Shown: piece after piece, positions 12,741-23,869 of the stretch
Numbering within the stretch: position 1 is the stretch's first letter
Layout: each line of letters begins with the position of its first letter
Source: Acorus gramineus
Taxonomy: Eukaryota; Streptophyta; Magnoliopsida; Acorales; Acoraceae
Assembly (NCBI GenBank): GCA_030737835.1
Contig: JAUJYN010000016.1
Coordinates: 2,869,747 to 2,933,746, forward strand
DNA length: 64,000 nucleotides
Reading direction: 5' to 3'
Notes under the pieces: model-generated
What the model was told of the DNA's origin: nothing
Databases searched by the model: none
The model's input: only the letters and a program-made list of their open reading frames with translations
Translations under genes and position numbers: made by a program

Positions 12741-14239
12741 ACTTTTTGTCACGCCCCGGGCGTCCCCGGGACGCGGCAAGTGTATATAAGATATCAGTCC
12801 AAACAGGAGTTCAATAACATACGCACACAACAGCTAAAATGACAACACAGATAAAAGCAGGGCTGACATAATATATACACCAATAGCGAAAGCTAAAAGA
12901 CTGAGTCTGTAATCCAAAAACATACTACAGACTCGATACACAATCAAATGTCCTGTGAGAGCCAATATATACAAAGACATCCAAATAGAATACAAACGCG
13001 TGCCCAAGCACGGAATATAACACATACAATCAAAAGGGATGCTGATAGTCTCTGATACTCGCGGGACGTGGCGCTACTCCGCTACTGATGAAGTCCCTCG
13101 GGGAGCTCCTCCGCTAGATCCGACTCAGATAACACTATAGAAAAAATATTATGCGAGGGGTGAGCCACACGCTCAGTGAACAGCACAACCCATGCATCAC
13201 AGCTTATATTAACCATAACCAGGTATTATATTAATGTTATATATGTGTCACTTTTAACCTGTTGGTAACCGTTAGAGCGTTCTGGCAGTTTTTGGTTTTT
13301 ACCGGTTTTTTTATCGGAACCGCTTATTTTTGGACTGTTAGCTATCGTCCTGAGTTAGAGGACTCCGATTGGAAATCTAACTGCATATTTGGTGTCCTGG
13401 GGCCATTTTATGCCTCTCACGAAAATTTCATCGAATTCCGATAACGTTCCTGAAATTTCGCAGTTCCGGGGCGTATCCGGGTTTTTAAGTCGCACACTAT
13501 ATAAGAGTGGGATCTAATTTTTCCGAGTTACTGTTCATCATCCCTACCAAATCCCTCTCTCTCCTCTCTCTCTCTTTTTCTTCCATTAGAGGCCCTTAAG
13601 CCCCTCAAACCAAGAAACCTAAAGCACGGGAAGTGTAGATCGGGTCCCGATCTACGCTCCGGTGTCTTCAAATCCGAGTTCCGACGACTCTAGCCACTCC
13701 GTCCCCCTCTCTTTGTCCTCTGATTCGGGCCATTTCGAGGGCCGTGGTAGATCGGGGCGTAGGAGAGCCGTTGAGAAGGGTTTCGGTGCGCGGAGAGCAC
13801 CCGGACTTCGCTTCCTCCCCTTGGTAAGGCCTCTTTCTTCACTTTTCTTGCATAGATGTATGCTAGGAGTGTGGATCTGGGTATGAGGGGTGGTCGGCGG
13901 CTATGGGAGGCCGTCGGAGGGCGGTGGAGGTGGTCGGAGGTCAGTGGGTGGTGGTTTGGGTGGTCTCGGGCAGCAGGGGGTGGTCTCGGACTGGTGGGAG
14001 GTGTTCTCGGGCAGCAGGCAGAGCAGCAGCAGCGCGCAGGCTGGGCGCGCGCGGGAATGCGCGCGTGCGTGCGAGGGCGTGCGTGCACGCGGCGTGCAAG
14101 CAGGCACGCGCGGGAGGCGTGCTGTGCTGGTCGTGCTGGGCGGCTGGTGCTGGGCGAGCTGAGCGCGAGGTGCTGGGCGGCTGGTGCTGGGTAGGCTAGT
14201 GCGCGAGGAGCTGGTCACGCGGGTGCTAGGCGTGCGAGC

Positions 14240-14480
14240 GGGGGTGGTGCGTGCGCGAGGTGGTGGCTGAGGCAGCGGAGGTGTGTGCGCGAGGTGGTGG
14301 CTGAGGCAGCGGAGGTGTGTGCGCGAGGTGGTGGCTGAGGCAGCGGAGGTGCGTGCGCGAGGTGGTGGCCGAGTGCAGGGTGCGCGCGGAGGGCGCGGCG
14401 AGGCCGTGGTGGTGCGCGCGGGGCGCGGCGAGGCCGTGGTGGTGCGCGCGAGGCGCGGCGAGGTGGCGGAGGTGCGCGCG
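14240..14480 (+). repeat. 34-bp tandem repeats and related GC-rich repeats in an LTR core
   Basis: The unit containing GCGAGGTGGTGGCTGAGG recurs with a period of 34 bp about four times (core positions 14256, 14290, 14324, 14358). It is followed by roughly 30-bp repeats built on GGCGCGGCGAGGCCGTGG. This is local slippage or expansion in the GC-rich LTR core, not coding sequence. Confidence 0.85.
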
Positions 14481-15099
14481 GGGTGCCGGAGGTGCGCGCG
14501 GGGTGCGCGCGAGGCGAGGCGCTGCGCCCGGGGGCGCGCGGGGTGCTCGCGGGCGGCGCGAGGCGTGTGGGGTGCGCGGGCTGAGGCGCGGCGGCGCGTC
14601 CGGGCGGTCGGGTGGCCGTGCGGGTGGTGGCCGGCCGTGCGGGTGGTTGCCGGGGGGTGTTGGGTGATTAATTTGGGATTTTGGGTGTTTATTTGGGTAT
14701 GTTATGTATTTTTGGGTGATTATGGATTTTAACTCACCATATTGAATGTCTGTCTTGCAGATCTAGACGGACGGTCGCGCGACGACCCAGATACTGGTGA
14801 GTGGGACAATCCAACCCAGTAGAGAGGCGTTATACGCACTTGGGCGTATACCGACCTCTCCTGGGGCACCGTGGATTATATTAACCTGTAGTAATATGTA
14901 TTTCCATGTGAGCATGATTGTAAATGTAGAATGCATGCTACCCTAGACTTGTATGTTAGGGACTTGCACCCATAGGATAGGTGTAAGAGCCATGCACCAT
15001 GCCTCCTGTTTCATGTTAGGAAACCTCGGCCTGTGTATGCGTCCTACTAGTTTATTTATTCAATTAAATGCTAGTGTATGTTAAATCGCATGCCTTAGG

Positions 15100-15420
15100 T
15101 AATATTATCGGGAGGAGCCTTGCGAGGACAGCGGTGAGACCCGTGTTAGGGTACTCCGTGTTCCTTGTTTGGTTGTCGGGATGTCCTGTATCGGGACCTC
15201 ATGCTGCTCTCCCAAGGTTTCTAGTCCCAATAATATTATAAGAAATGTTGTATGATTGGTATGATTATTAGCATGAGTAGTGAATATTATAGGGGAGGGG
15301 CCTTGCGAGGACAGCGGTGAGACCCGGGTTAGGGTACTCCGTGTTCCTTGTTTGGTTGTCGGGGTATCCTATATCTGGAACTCACGCTGCCCTCCCGAGT
15401 TTCTTTTCCCCAATGATATT
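15100..15420 (+). repeat. Direct duplication of about 190 bp inside the solo LTR
   Basis: The module beginning GCCTTGCGAGGACAGCGG and running through GTACTCCGTGTTCCTTG and the GGGACCTCA stretch occurs twice in tandem, starting near 15116 and 15299. Other LTR copies have it once. Confidence 0.8.
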
Positions 15421-18400
15421 CCAACACTGCTTTTGATTGTACTTATTTCCCCGCATCTTGGATATGCGCCCTGGAGGAACTCTGAAGAGTTCATGACATT
15501 TGAGTGGTAGAGATGTATTGTCGGCGGATCCGAGTGGATCATATGCGTATGGATAGGCTGTTCTGTTCCCTGCGTTGGATCCGGTAGAGGCTACCCCCAG
15601 CGTTAGAAAGGCCATCCTTCGGAGGACCCACATCAGTAGGCGCCTCCCGATTTTGTGACGGACTGTGCTGAAGTTGTGGGTGGAGACCAAGCGGCCTACG
15701 GAGTGGAGGGAGAGACTATCGGTGGACCAAGGGTGACCAACAGCCTAGTCAGTCCCAAAATCCTATGTCACCGTGGTAGGGTGAGGGTGAGGGTGTAGTG
15801 GGTTGGCGATGAGCGACCTACTGGATTTGTGAATAGATGATTATATGTCCCAATAGCCTATGTCACCCATTGATGGGCGAGGGTGAGGGTGTGGTGGTTC
15901 GGCGAAGTACAAACCACTGGATTATGTTGTTATGTCTTGGAGATTGGATAAATAATGGAATTGTGGTAAATATAGTCTATGATGCATGGGTTGTGCTGTT
16001 CACTGAGCGTGTGGCTCACCCCTCGCATATGTTTTTCCCCAGTGGTCACTGAGCCTGAGCTGGAGCCGGAGCAGCAGTTGGAGCTTTCCGAGGGATTCCT
16101 TCAGTAGCGGAGCAGCGCTACGTCCGCGAGTGCCAGAGGCTATCAGCATCCCTTTTCTTGGCTGTATGGATTTTATTTCCGTGCTTGGCACGCGTCTGGA
16201 TATATATTTAGTTGTTTCTATGTATATTGGCTCTCACAGGACGTATGATTGTGTATCGAGTCTGTAATATGTTTTGATTACAGACTCAGTTTTTAGCTTC
16301 CGCTACATCGTGTATATATTATGTCAGCCTTGTTTGATCTATGTTGTCATTTTTATCTGTGGTTTAGAGTATATATATTTGACCTCATGTGTAGGCTTCT
16401 GATATGATATATACACCTGCCGTGTCCCGGGGATGGCCGCCCTGGGGCGTGACAATTAATCCACCATCTCATTATTGAAAGCCACAAAATGGCAACAACT
16501 ATACAATCCAGTGGGTCGCTACAGCCAACCCACTACACCCTCACCCTCACCCCTCAATAGGTGACAAAGGATATTAGGACTTACAATCCAGTGGGTCGCT
16601 ACATCGCCGACCCACCACACCCCTCACCCTCACCCCTCAATATGGTGACATAGGATATTGGGACTGACTAGACTGATGGTCGCCCTTGGTCCACCGATAG
16701 TCTCTCCCCACTCCGTAGGCCGTTTGGCCACCCCCACATTCAGCACAGTCCGTCCCAAATCAGGAGGTGCCTACTGATGGGAGCCCCTGCACGGGACAGC
16801 CTTTCCAACGCCGGGGTAGTCTCTACACGGATCCAACGAAGGGAACAGAACAGCCTATCCATCGCATATGATCCACTCGGATCCGCAGACAATACATCAT
16901 AACAACTCTAATGCCATGAATTCTTCAGAATTCCTCCACGGCGCATAACCAGAATGCGGGGAACATATATAATGGTAATTATTAACAAGGGTTAAATATT
17001 AATTATTAACAAGAGTTATAATATTATTGGGACAAGAAACCTTGGGAGGGCAGCATGAGGTCCCGATACAGGACATCCCGACAACCAAACAAGGAACACG
17101 GAGCACCCTAGCCCGGGTCTCAATGTTGACCTCGCAAGGCCCCTCCCTATAATATTATACAAGGCGTGCTAGCATTTAATTTAATAAATCAAACTAATAG
17201 GACGCATGCATAGGTCGAGGCATCCTAGCATGATAACAGGGTGACAGGATGCACGGCTCTTACACATATCCTAAGGGTGCAAGTCCCTAACATACAAAGT
17301 CTAGGGTAGCATGCATACTACATTTTTATCATGATTGCATGGATTACACATTACAACAAGTTAATATAAATCCATGGTGCCCCAGGGGAGGGCAATACAC
17401 TCCCAAGTGAGTAGTACGCCTCCCTACTGGGTTGGATTGTCCCACTCACCGATAGTCGGGTCGTCGCGCGATCGTCCGTCAAGATCTGCGAAATAGGGTA
17501 ATCAATTCGGTGAGTAAAATACACAAATAAAACTAAAAATACATTAAAATACCCAACACTAGGACAAGCGTACATACGGCCTGTACGCACGCGAGTCCGA
17601 GCACCCCGACTCACTCCCGAACCCCCGGGCAGCCATACGCACGGCCACCCGCACGCGCACGCACGAATGTGCACGCACGAACGCACCCCGGCACCATCGG
17701 CGCACTGCCGCGCCCCTGCCCGCGCGCCCCGACGCACTGCCGCACGCTCGCGCGCGCCCGCGCGCACCGCGCGTCCAGCCCAGCGCGCCCCCTCGCGCAC
17801 TGCGCGCACGCCCCAGCACGCGCACGCCCTGGTCCCCAGCTCCGCGCCCAGGCGCATGCCCAGGCGCCATGCCCCGCACCCAGGCGCTGTGCCCAGGTGC
17901 CCTGCCCGCGCGCGCACACGCTCGCGCGCACGCCCGCGCGCACCCCCGCTCGCGCCTGCACCCGCGCGCACTCCCGCGTGCACCCCCGCGCGTCTGCGCG
18001 CCCGCCAGCGCCCGCCTGGGCCCGACTGCGCGCGCACGCGCGCAAACGACGCCCAGCTGGCGCCCAAGCCATTCTAACCTCTTTTTAACCATCCCCAACC
18101 CCTCACACACTCCCTAACACACCTACCCAACATGCATGACCTTCCCAACACCCTTTTAAGCCAAGAAAACCAAGAGAAGTAGGAGAGGAGCTCACCTTGG
18201 AGGGGGAACAAAAGGGGGGAGGTTCGGGGGCCCTCGACGCACCCGCGACCACCTCAACCACCACCACCGCCTCACCGGCCTCCTCAGCCCTCTCATGGCA
18301 GCAAAACAAGGGGGGGAGATCCATGGAAAGAGGGCTTGAGAGAGAGGAGAAGATAAGCAACAACAACACATGAACACAAACCTCACAAACACTTCCACCA

Positions 18401-19008
18401 TCACCTCTTTCTCTTTGAAGCATAATCTCAAACACTTGGGGGCTTGAAAGGGGGTGAAAGAGAGGGCCTCAGCTGAAGTCGCTTACGAGGGAGTGAGAGG
18501 GGAAGAGAGAGAGAGAGAGATATATTTATGCAAAATATCTAAGGAGAAATTACTAAGTCGCCCTCCGACTAGAAATTCTGCGCAAGCTTCACTGGAACAG
18601 CCATAACTTCCCCGATACAGCTCCGAATTGCTCAATTCGAAGACCGATGGAAAGCTAAGAAGATTATCTACAACTTTCATGTTCATGGAAAGATCAGATA
18701 ATCCCTCCCGCTATTCCGAAATTAGAGCCAAACATGGAACAGGGCTGCTGCCAGAATTCTCATCCATGGGGTATACTTGGAAAAATACCCATAACTTTTA
18801 CTACAAGAATCCAGTTGATCTAATTCCACTTCTGTGCGAAAGCTAACTCAAAACTGGACATCTCATAATAAAATCATAATTAAACCTCTTCATCTTGGAT
18901 TTTAACAAAATCAAATCCAAATACCAAATTGGAAATACATAACTTAGGAAAAAAAAATTATGTACCCAAATCTTCAAACAAAGCGCTCCAAATGACACAG
19001 ACACAACA

Positions 19009-20254
19009 TTATTTTCCTTACAATTCAATTTTTAAATTTTCACTTCGATCCATATCATGATAAATATATTATGTTTGTACAACTATTTAGCCTCCATTTT
19101 CATCATAGTCTCTCTCGGGGGGTTCTTTTTTTTCATATTATCTTGCAAAATCATGAAATTACGTTCATATATGTTTTTCTAGATCCTCTTCTCCCTCTCT
19201 TCAAAAACAAATTGGACAGGAATCAATAACTATGGAATTTTTCTAACAATGAAGTTCTCTTATTTCATGACAATCATTTTCTTACTTGCCTGACATTAAA
19301 TTCTATATTAAAAGAAATTCTCAAATGACCATCCTTTAAACACTTTTTCTCAGCATATAATGCTAAAAGACAACAATTTACAAATCTGATCTAAATAATT
19401 CTCATTTAAAATTTTTTGGCTTTCTTCATTGTCAAATTCATTTCATTGACAAATACTGCTCAATTGTTACTCCAACAAATGCCTGACTAATTTTGGGAAA
19501 TATGTCATGCTAAAAATTAAAAGAAAAAATAAATATTGTTGAACACATAAATTTGTTGTTATTACAAGGTTTATTTCAACTTGGGCTGCCATCGTATACA
19601 CTTTAGGATATTTTCCTCATAATTATAAGTCTTCATTGCTATTTCCCTACACCTCATTATGCATATCAAAGGAATGTCTTAATTTACACTTTTTTTCTAC
19701 AGTGTGGGCTTCATGATTCTTTGCCGCATTTTTGGCTCTTTAATCTCAAAAAACAAGGAAATTAAGAATTTGGTGGAGATTAAAAGCACTACTACTGAAA
19801 TAACTGCAGTGGAAGAGGCAACTTTGCGGGAAGTTCTGTAGAGATTCATTGAGGTTGGTTTGAATCTAACTATTGTAAACAGGTAATAATTTCATCCACA
19901 TTGTACCTCTTCTCATATAAGTTCAAGTGGAAAAAATTACATCATAAATATATAACATACATTCAAGTTTTCATAATTGGGTAATTAATCTTCAGGTTAA
20001 TGTTTAAAATACTTTAAAACTCTTATTTCTTCTTTCTCTTTTTCAAAGAAGGGCAGCCATGCATATGATGACAAAATGAAAGGAGAGATTACATGTGAGT
20101 CCAATAAACTTGAAAACATAACAAACTTGTAATGATCTAGAGTTCAATCTAAATTTAGAGCTTATCATTTTTACATATTTATATAATTAAATATCTTGTT
20201 TATTAAATTATCAATAAAAACAATTCATGTGCAACGCACATGTGCCTCAACTAG
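19009..20254 (+). mobile_element. Helitron tail with 3' terminus
   Basis: This is the continuation of the Helitron right of the LTR element. The end shows the standard signature: a 7-bp hairpin with a 3-nt loop at 20226-20242 (CATGTGC AAC GCACATG), an 8-nt spacer, then CTAG at 20251-20254 followed by T. Helitrons end in CTRR after a short hairpin and insert between A and T. The interior is AT-rich, with only one exon-like stretch. Confidence 0.75.
19705..19881 (+). pseudogene. Exon-like stretch of unknown identity within the Helitron tail
   Basis: A pyrimidine tract ending CTACAG precedes an open stretch (reads ISKNKEIKNLVEIKST and EEATLREVL), interrupted by one TAG, then RFIEVGLNLTIVNR followed by a donor-like GTAATA. 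The splice-site pair and conserved-looking reading frame suggest a decayed exon. I do not recognise the family; a captured host fragment or part of the RPA-like gene are both possible. Confidence 0.35.
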
Positions 20255-21560
20255 TCACTCAAGACGAGTTAATATGTTTTTTTTTTTATGACTCAATTTT
20301 GATAATATTTCATTTATAGTTTCTTTCCATTATCTATGTCATTTTAACTAAATATTTGATGAATTTTTATTAAATTTTAATATTATGGATTATAAAAAAT
20401 TAATTCAAATGAAAAATCATTAAACTATATTACTATATTAAATGCTCTTAACCAGAAAACATTCGTTTGACCATTTTACTCCATCAATCTCTTCAATCCA
20501 ACAATCGTTCACACTTTTTCAATCACATGAATGACATTTGTTCAATTTCTTTTTTACCGATGATGATTATTATTCCAATGCATGCATTAACCATTTCTAT
20601 ATATTTATTCGATTTTAAATTTCAGTAATGTAATGCGTGCATGCATTGAATTAAACATGTAGTATTTTGAAATTCTCAACTATTAAATCTTACACACACA
20701 CAAAAAAAAATAAAAATAAATCATGAACACAAAAAGAATTACCAAGTCAGATATATCCTAGAAAAAAAAAATAGGACACATGAAAAAATATTTAATTTAA
20801 ATTAAAAAATGAGATAAATATATTAAATATTGGATTTTTGTTTACATACCCCTGTTAAATACCAATTTTATAAAAAAAACTCCTGAAAAAATCAACAGTG
20901 CAAAAATACCTCTAAAAAACTTTAAGTGAGTACAAAAATATCCCTTAAAAAAATGACCTAATATTCAACTTAAGTAAATAGTTAAGTTGAAATATGACTT
21001 GAATATAAAGAATGACTCCATTTATATTTTATTTTGAAATTTAAAAGCTAAAGATTAGAAAGATGAGATTATGTCCAATATTAAAAAAGAAATGACACTT
21101 TTTCCCTTCTCAATACACTCGGTTTCTTTTACAGTCCAAAATACAGTTCAGTATAACTCGTTAGAAATTTAGTAAAGCATATATCTTGTCAGACGATTTA
21201 TATACCTCATTAAAAAAATTTCTCACACTTACTAAAAATAGGTTTATTCAACTCGAAATGAAACGATATTTACTTTTTATTAAAGCATACACTTCATTTT
21301 ATATAATGTTTACTATTTTTTAAAAACTAAAAACATGTGTGGTCTGAGTTTTAGTTGATAAAATAACTGGAGTTTAACATTTTTCATAATGAAATCCATC
21401 CTTATCCATGGAAACACATTATCTCCTCAACTGCCCATCTTAATATTACATCACACTACAATATAATCCATGGAAAAACTTTTGTTGAACGTTTTAATCC
21501 CTTTCAATTGATCAAATATCAACACACCCCCTGAGCTTCTTCTCTTCTCCCTTTTAAGAT
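20255..21560. other. AT-rich sequence without recognised features
   Basis: Long A/T-rich DNA with poly-A and poly-T runs. No open frame, splice pattern, TIR or LTR fragment was recognised. Confidence 0.5.
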
Positions 21561-22137
21561 GAATGCATTTAACTGCCCCTTGTTCATTGTTTTCTTCGTT
21601 TTCGTTTTGGGCAGCTATATCCCCACCATGCACTTTGCTGTCCCCCCCAACCAAAAAAAATATAAAACACAAAATCTTTTTGGTTTTGAAATCCATTAAC
21701 CCCACCTTCTCTCCCCACCAGTCCAAAAACTTTGAAAGGCCATCCCCACCACCGGGTACCATTATTGAAACCCCCATTTAATGGAATACCACCCCCAAAG
21801 GAAACCCACCCCTTCTAATTATTTAAACCTACAAAACCACCCCATGTTAAATATTAGGGCATGAAGAAGGTAAAACCACCCCCATCTCTCTTTCTCTCTC
21901 TCTCACTCTCTCTCTCTCTTCAACCCACTCCCACCGAGAGAACCCCTTTTGATCGCCTCTATCAATCGTCGATCGCCTCAACGACCCCCACTGATCGCCT
22001 CAACAACTCCCGCCGATCGCGTCGCCTCCACGGCTCCCGCCGATCACCTCCAGGACGCCCCTGATCGCCGTCCACGAAGCCCGATCGTCATCCCATCTTT
22101 CACCCGTCGTCCTCTTTCTTGGCCGCCTCCAGCATAT
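21561..22137 (+). promoter_or_regulatory. Candidate promoter and 5' leader exon of the PMD gene
   Basis: CCACCCC-rich DNA is followed by a (CT)n microsatellite (about 21893-21923) and a leader rich in CGATCGCC motifs, ending at a donor-like CATAT/GTAAAT at 22138. CT-rich tracts and such donors are common in plant 5' leaders. The next plausible acceptor on the same strand is TGCAG at 31414-31418, two bases before the PMD start codon, with an LTR cluster inserted between them. The link to the PMD gene is inferred from order and strand only. A small upstream frame from 21861 probably has no function. Confidence 0.4.
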
Positions 22138-23869
22138 GTAAATACCCTTCCTCCTCCATCTTCTTCATCTTCTTCTTCTTGTTGTTGATATTATTTCTGT
22201 TATTTATTTTTTTTTTTTGTCTTTTGAAACCCTAGTTGATCAATGAAGGTTGATCCACTTTCTAATTGGGAGTTTTTGGGGTAAATTTAGGATGTGTTCA
22301 CTAACATGGCCTTGGATGATTGTGCTGCAACTCCATCTTAATATGCTTTATATCATTTCTGTTTTTTTTCTTATACCTGTGTATATTCTGTTTTGAGTAG
22401 CTCTGCTTAGGTTCTCAAGTGGGAAAAATAATTGATTTGGTGTCTGTGGAGTGTGGAGGGGGACACACATGTGCATTTCAGTATTCCAAAAAAAAAAAAT
22501 CTGAGAGTGAATGACTGGCTTGAAAACTTTTAATTTAAAACTGTAAATTCTGAGCTCCAACTTTTAATTTGATGGTTGGATGATCATTTCTAAATGCATC
22601 CAAGTTGGATTTGTTGATCCTTTAATCAAGTGTGTAGATGTGAGCAAGAAGTCAAGCTTGGTCACAGTCAATCAGATAATAGAATAAGATTTACTCCTGC
22701 TATCCATGGAAACAATAATATAGAAATAATAGAAGCACAAAGATTATATGATTTTCCATGATTGGGGAATCTGAACCAGATGCCAAAATCATACATTCTC
22801 AATCAACTAATAGAATAAGACTTAATCCTACTGTTAGGATAAGATTTATCGAGGGAAAAAAGAACACTTAACTACCAAAAAAATGTAGATAGTATAAAAA
22901 AGATCTGAACAAGATGCTTAAATCATATAATCTGACGAGAGAGGGAAAGGGTGCATGAAGAACTTGCAAAGTCCTCATACATTCCTAAAACCAATGTGGA
23001 TTTTATTTTGGAGTTTCATAAAGTTGTTCAGTTGAATATTATCACAATAACTAGACTTGATTTTTCAAGTGGTGGCCTTGATTGATTTAGATGCTTGTAT
23101 TTTTTTTTTGCTTTAGCATAATTGTTAATTACAGGGTAATACTTCTGTTACTTTAAGTTTGATCTTGTCATACCAAGCCCAAGAAAAAGGCTGATCATGT
23201 CATGTCAATATTGTTTTATTTTATTTGAAATAATAATCTTTGGCATTAAATCTGCGTGATGAATAGGAATATAAGTTAAACGTTGATCTTCAAATAGTTA
23301 AGTAGTTTCCGATACTTCTTTGAAACATTGTTTAATATAGAATTTTTTCTGCATATGTTTTATGAAAAACTTTCATCCATTTTAGTGGTCCTTGTGTATT
23401 AATTGAGCATATTAGATAGGTTAGGAAATGGTCTGTTTTTGTTTAGATTACATTTGTCTGGAGATGGCTGTTGTATTACAACTTGGTTCTGCAAAATGAC
23501 TCCTGCTCTGATTTCATATTTTTGAGTGAGCAGAACAAGTGTGGTTATAATATGGTTTGCATCTTCTTATAGCCATTAATCAACAGAAAGACACTGGAGT
23601 TGATACACATTCCATTATTCACTCATCTCTCAAAAAAGCAATACATTCCAAGGAACTGCCATAAAATGACTATTTTACCATATTATTTGCCTTTTGGAAA
23701 ATGGAAATCCATTTTTCATGCAATCATTAACCTATGTGGCCATGCACAAGAGAAAGTCCTTTAATGAATGCGGGATGCGCTTCTTCTACTTCTTCCACCA
23801 GCACTTCTACATCTTCTAGCAAGCATCTCAATATTTTTATGCAAAATTTTTTATTAATTAATCCATTTT
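22138..23869. other. Probable PMD leader intron, left part
   Basis: AT-rich sequence with a long T-run soon after the donor and no coding signal. It ends where the LTR cluster begins. If the leader assignment is right, the intron continues at 31127-31419. Confidence 0.4.

Larger units (their letters stand above)
13235..16454 (+). mobile_element. Solo LTR (plus) with TSD ATTAA
   Basis: It starts TGTTATATATGTGTCAC, ends GGGGCGTGACA, and is flanked by ATTAA (13230-13234 and 16455-16459). At 3,220 bp it is one of the longest copies because of internal tandem duplications. A TATATAAG box lies at 13498-13505. Its U3 is the short type, without the W-box block. Splice-like sites are present: donor GGTAAG near 13824 and acceptor TTGCAG near 14760. 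Confidence 0.93.
1812..19008 (-). mobile_element. Non-autonomous Ty3/gypsy-like LTR retrotransposon, nested host of three solo LTRs
   Basis: This is a minus-strand element bounded by the 5-bp duplication TTATT (1807-1811 and 19009-19013). Removing later insertions leaves two LTRs of about 3.04-3.05 kb and an internal region of only 1.86 kb (10884-12746). PBS and PPT are both recognisable, but gag and pol are fragments, so the element must have moved with proteins supplied in trans or was deleted after insertion. Its U3 starts TGTTGTGTCTGTGTCATT, unlike the TGTTATATATGTGTCAC start of the other copies, while the rest of the LTR is homologous to them. It interrupts the Helitron. Confidence 0.9.
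12747..19008 (-). repeat. 5' LTR of the non-autonomous element, interrupted by 13235-16454
   Basis: LTR parts are 12747-13234 and 16455-19008, about 3.04 kb after removing the nested solo LTR and one ATTAA. It is visibly close to the 3' LTR (8775-10883 part), including the shared unusual U3 at about 18470-19008. Differences include a shorter (GA)n run near 18505-18520. The GC-rich core lies at about 17590-18060. Confidence 0.9.

Noticed and set aside
12834-13025. Recurring small frames of the MCYIPCLGTRLY type (also near 1897, 30846, 52620)
   Set aside because: These are the same segment of the LTR 3' part translated in different copies. They are a repeat signature, not a gene.
14240-14480. 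CRISPR-like regular repeats
   Set aside because: Direct repeats without unique spacers inside a plant LTR, i.e. slippage repeats. CRISPR arrays are prokaryotic.
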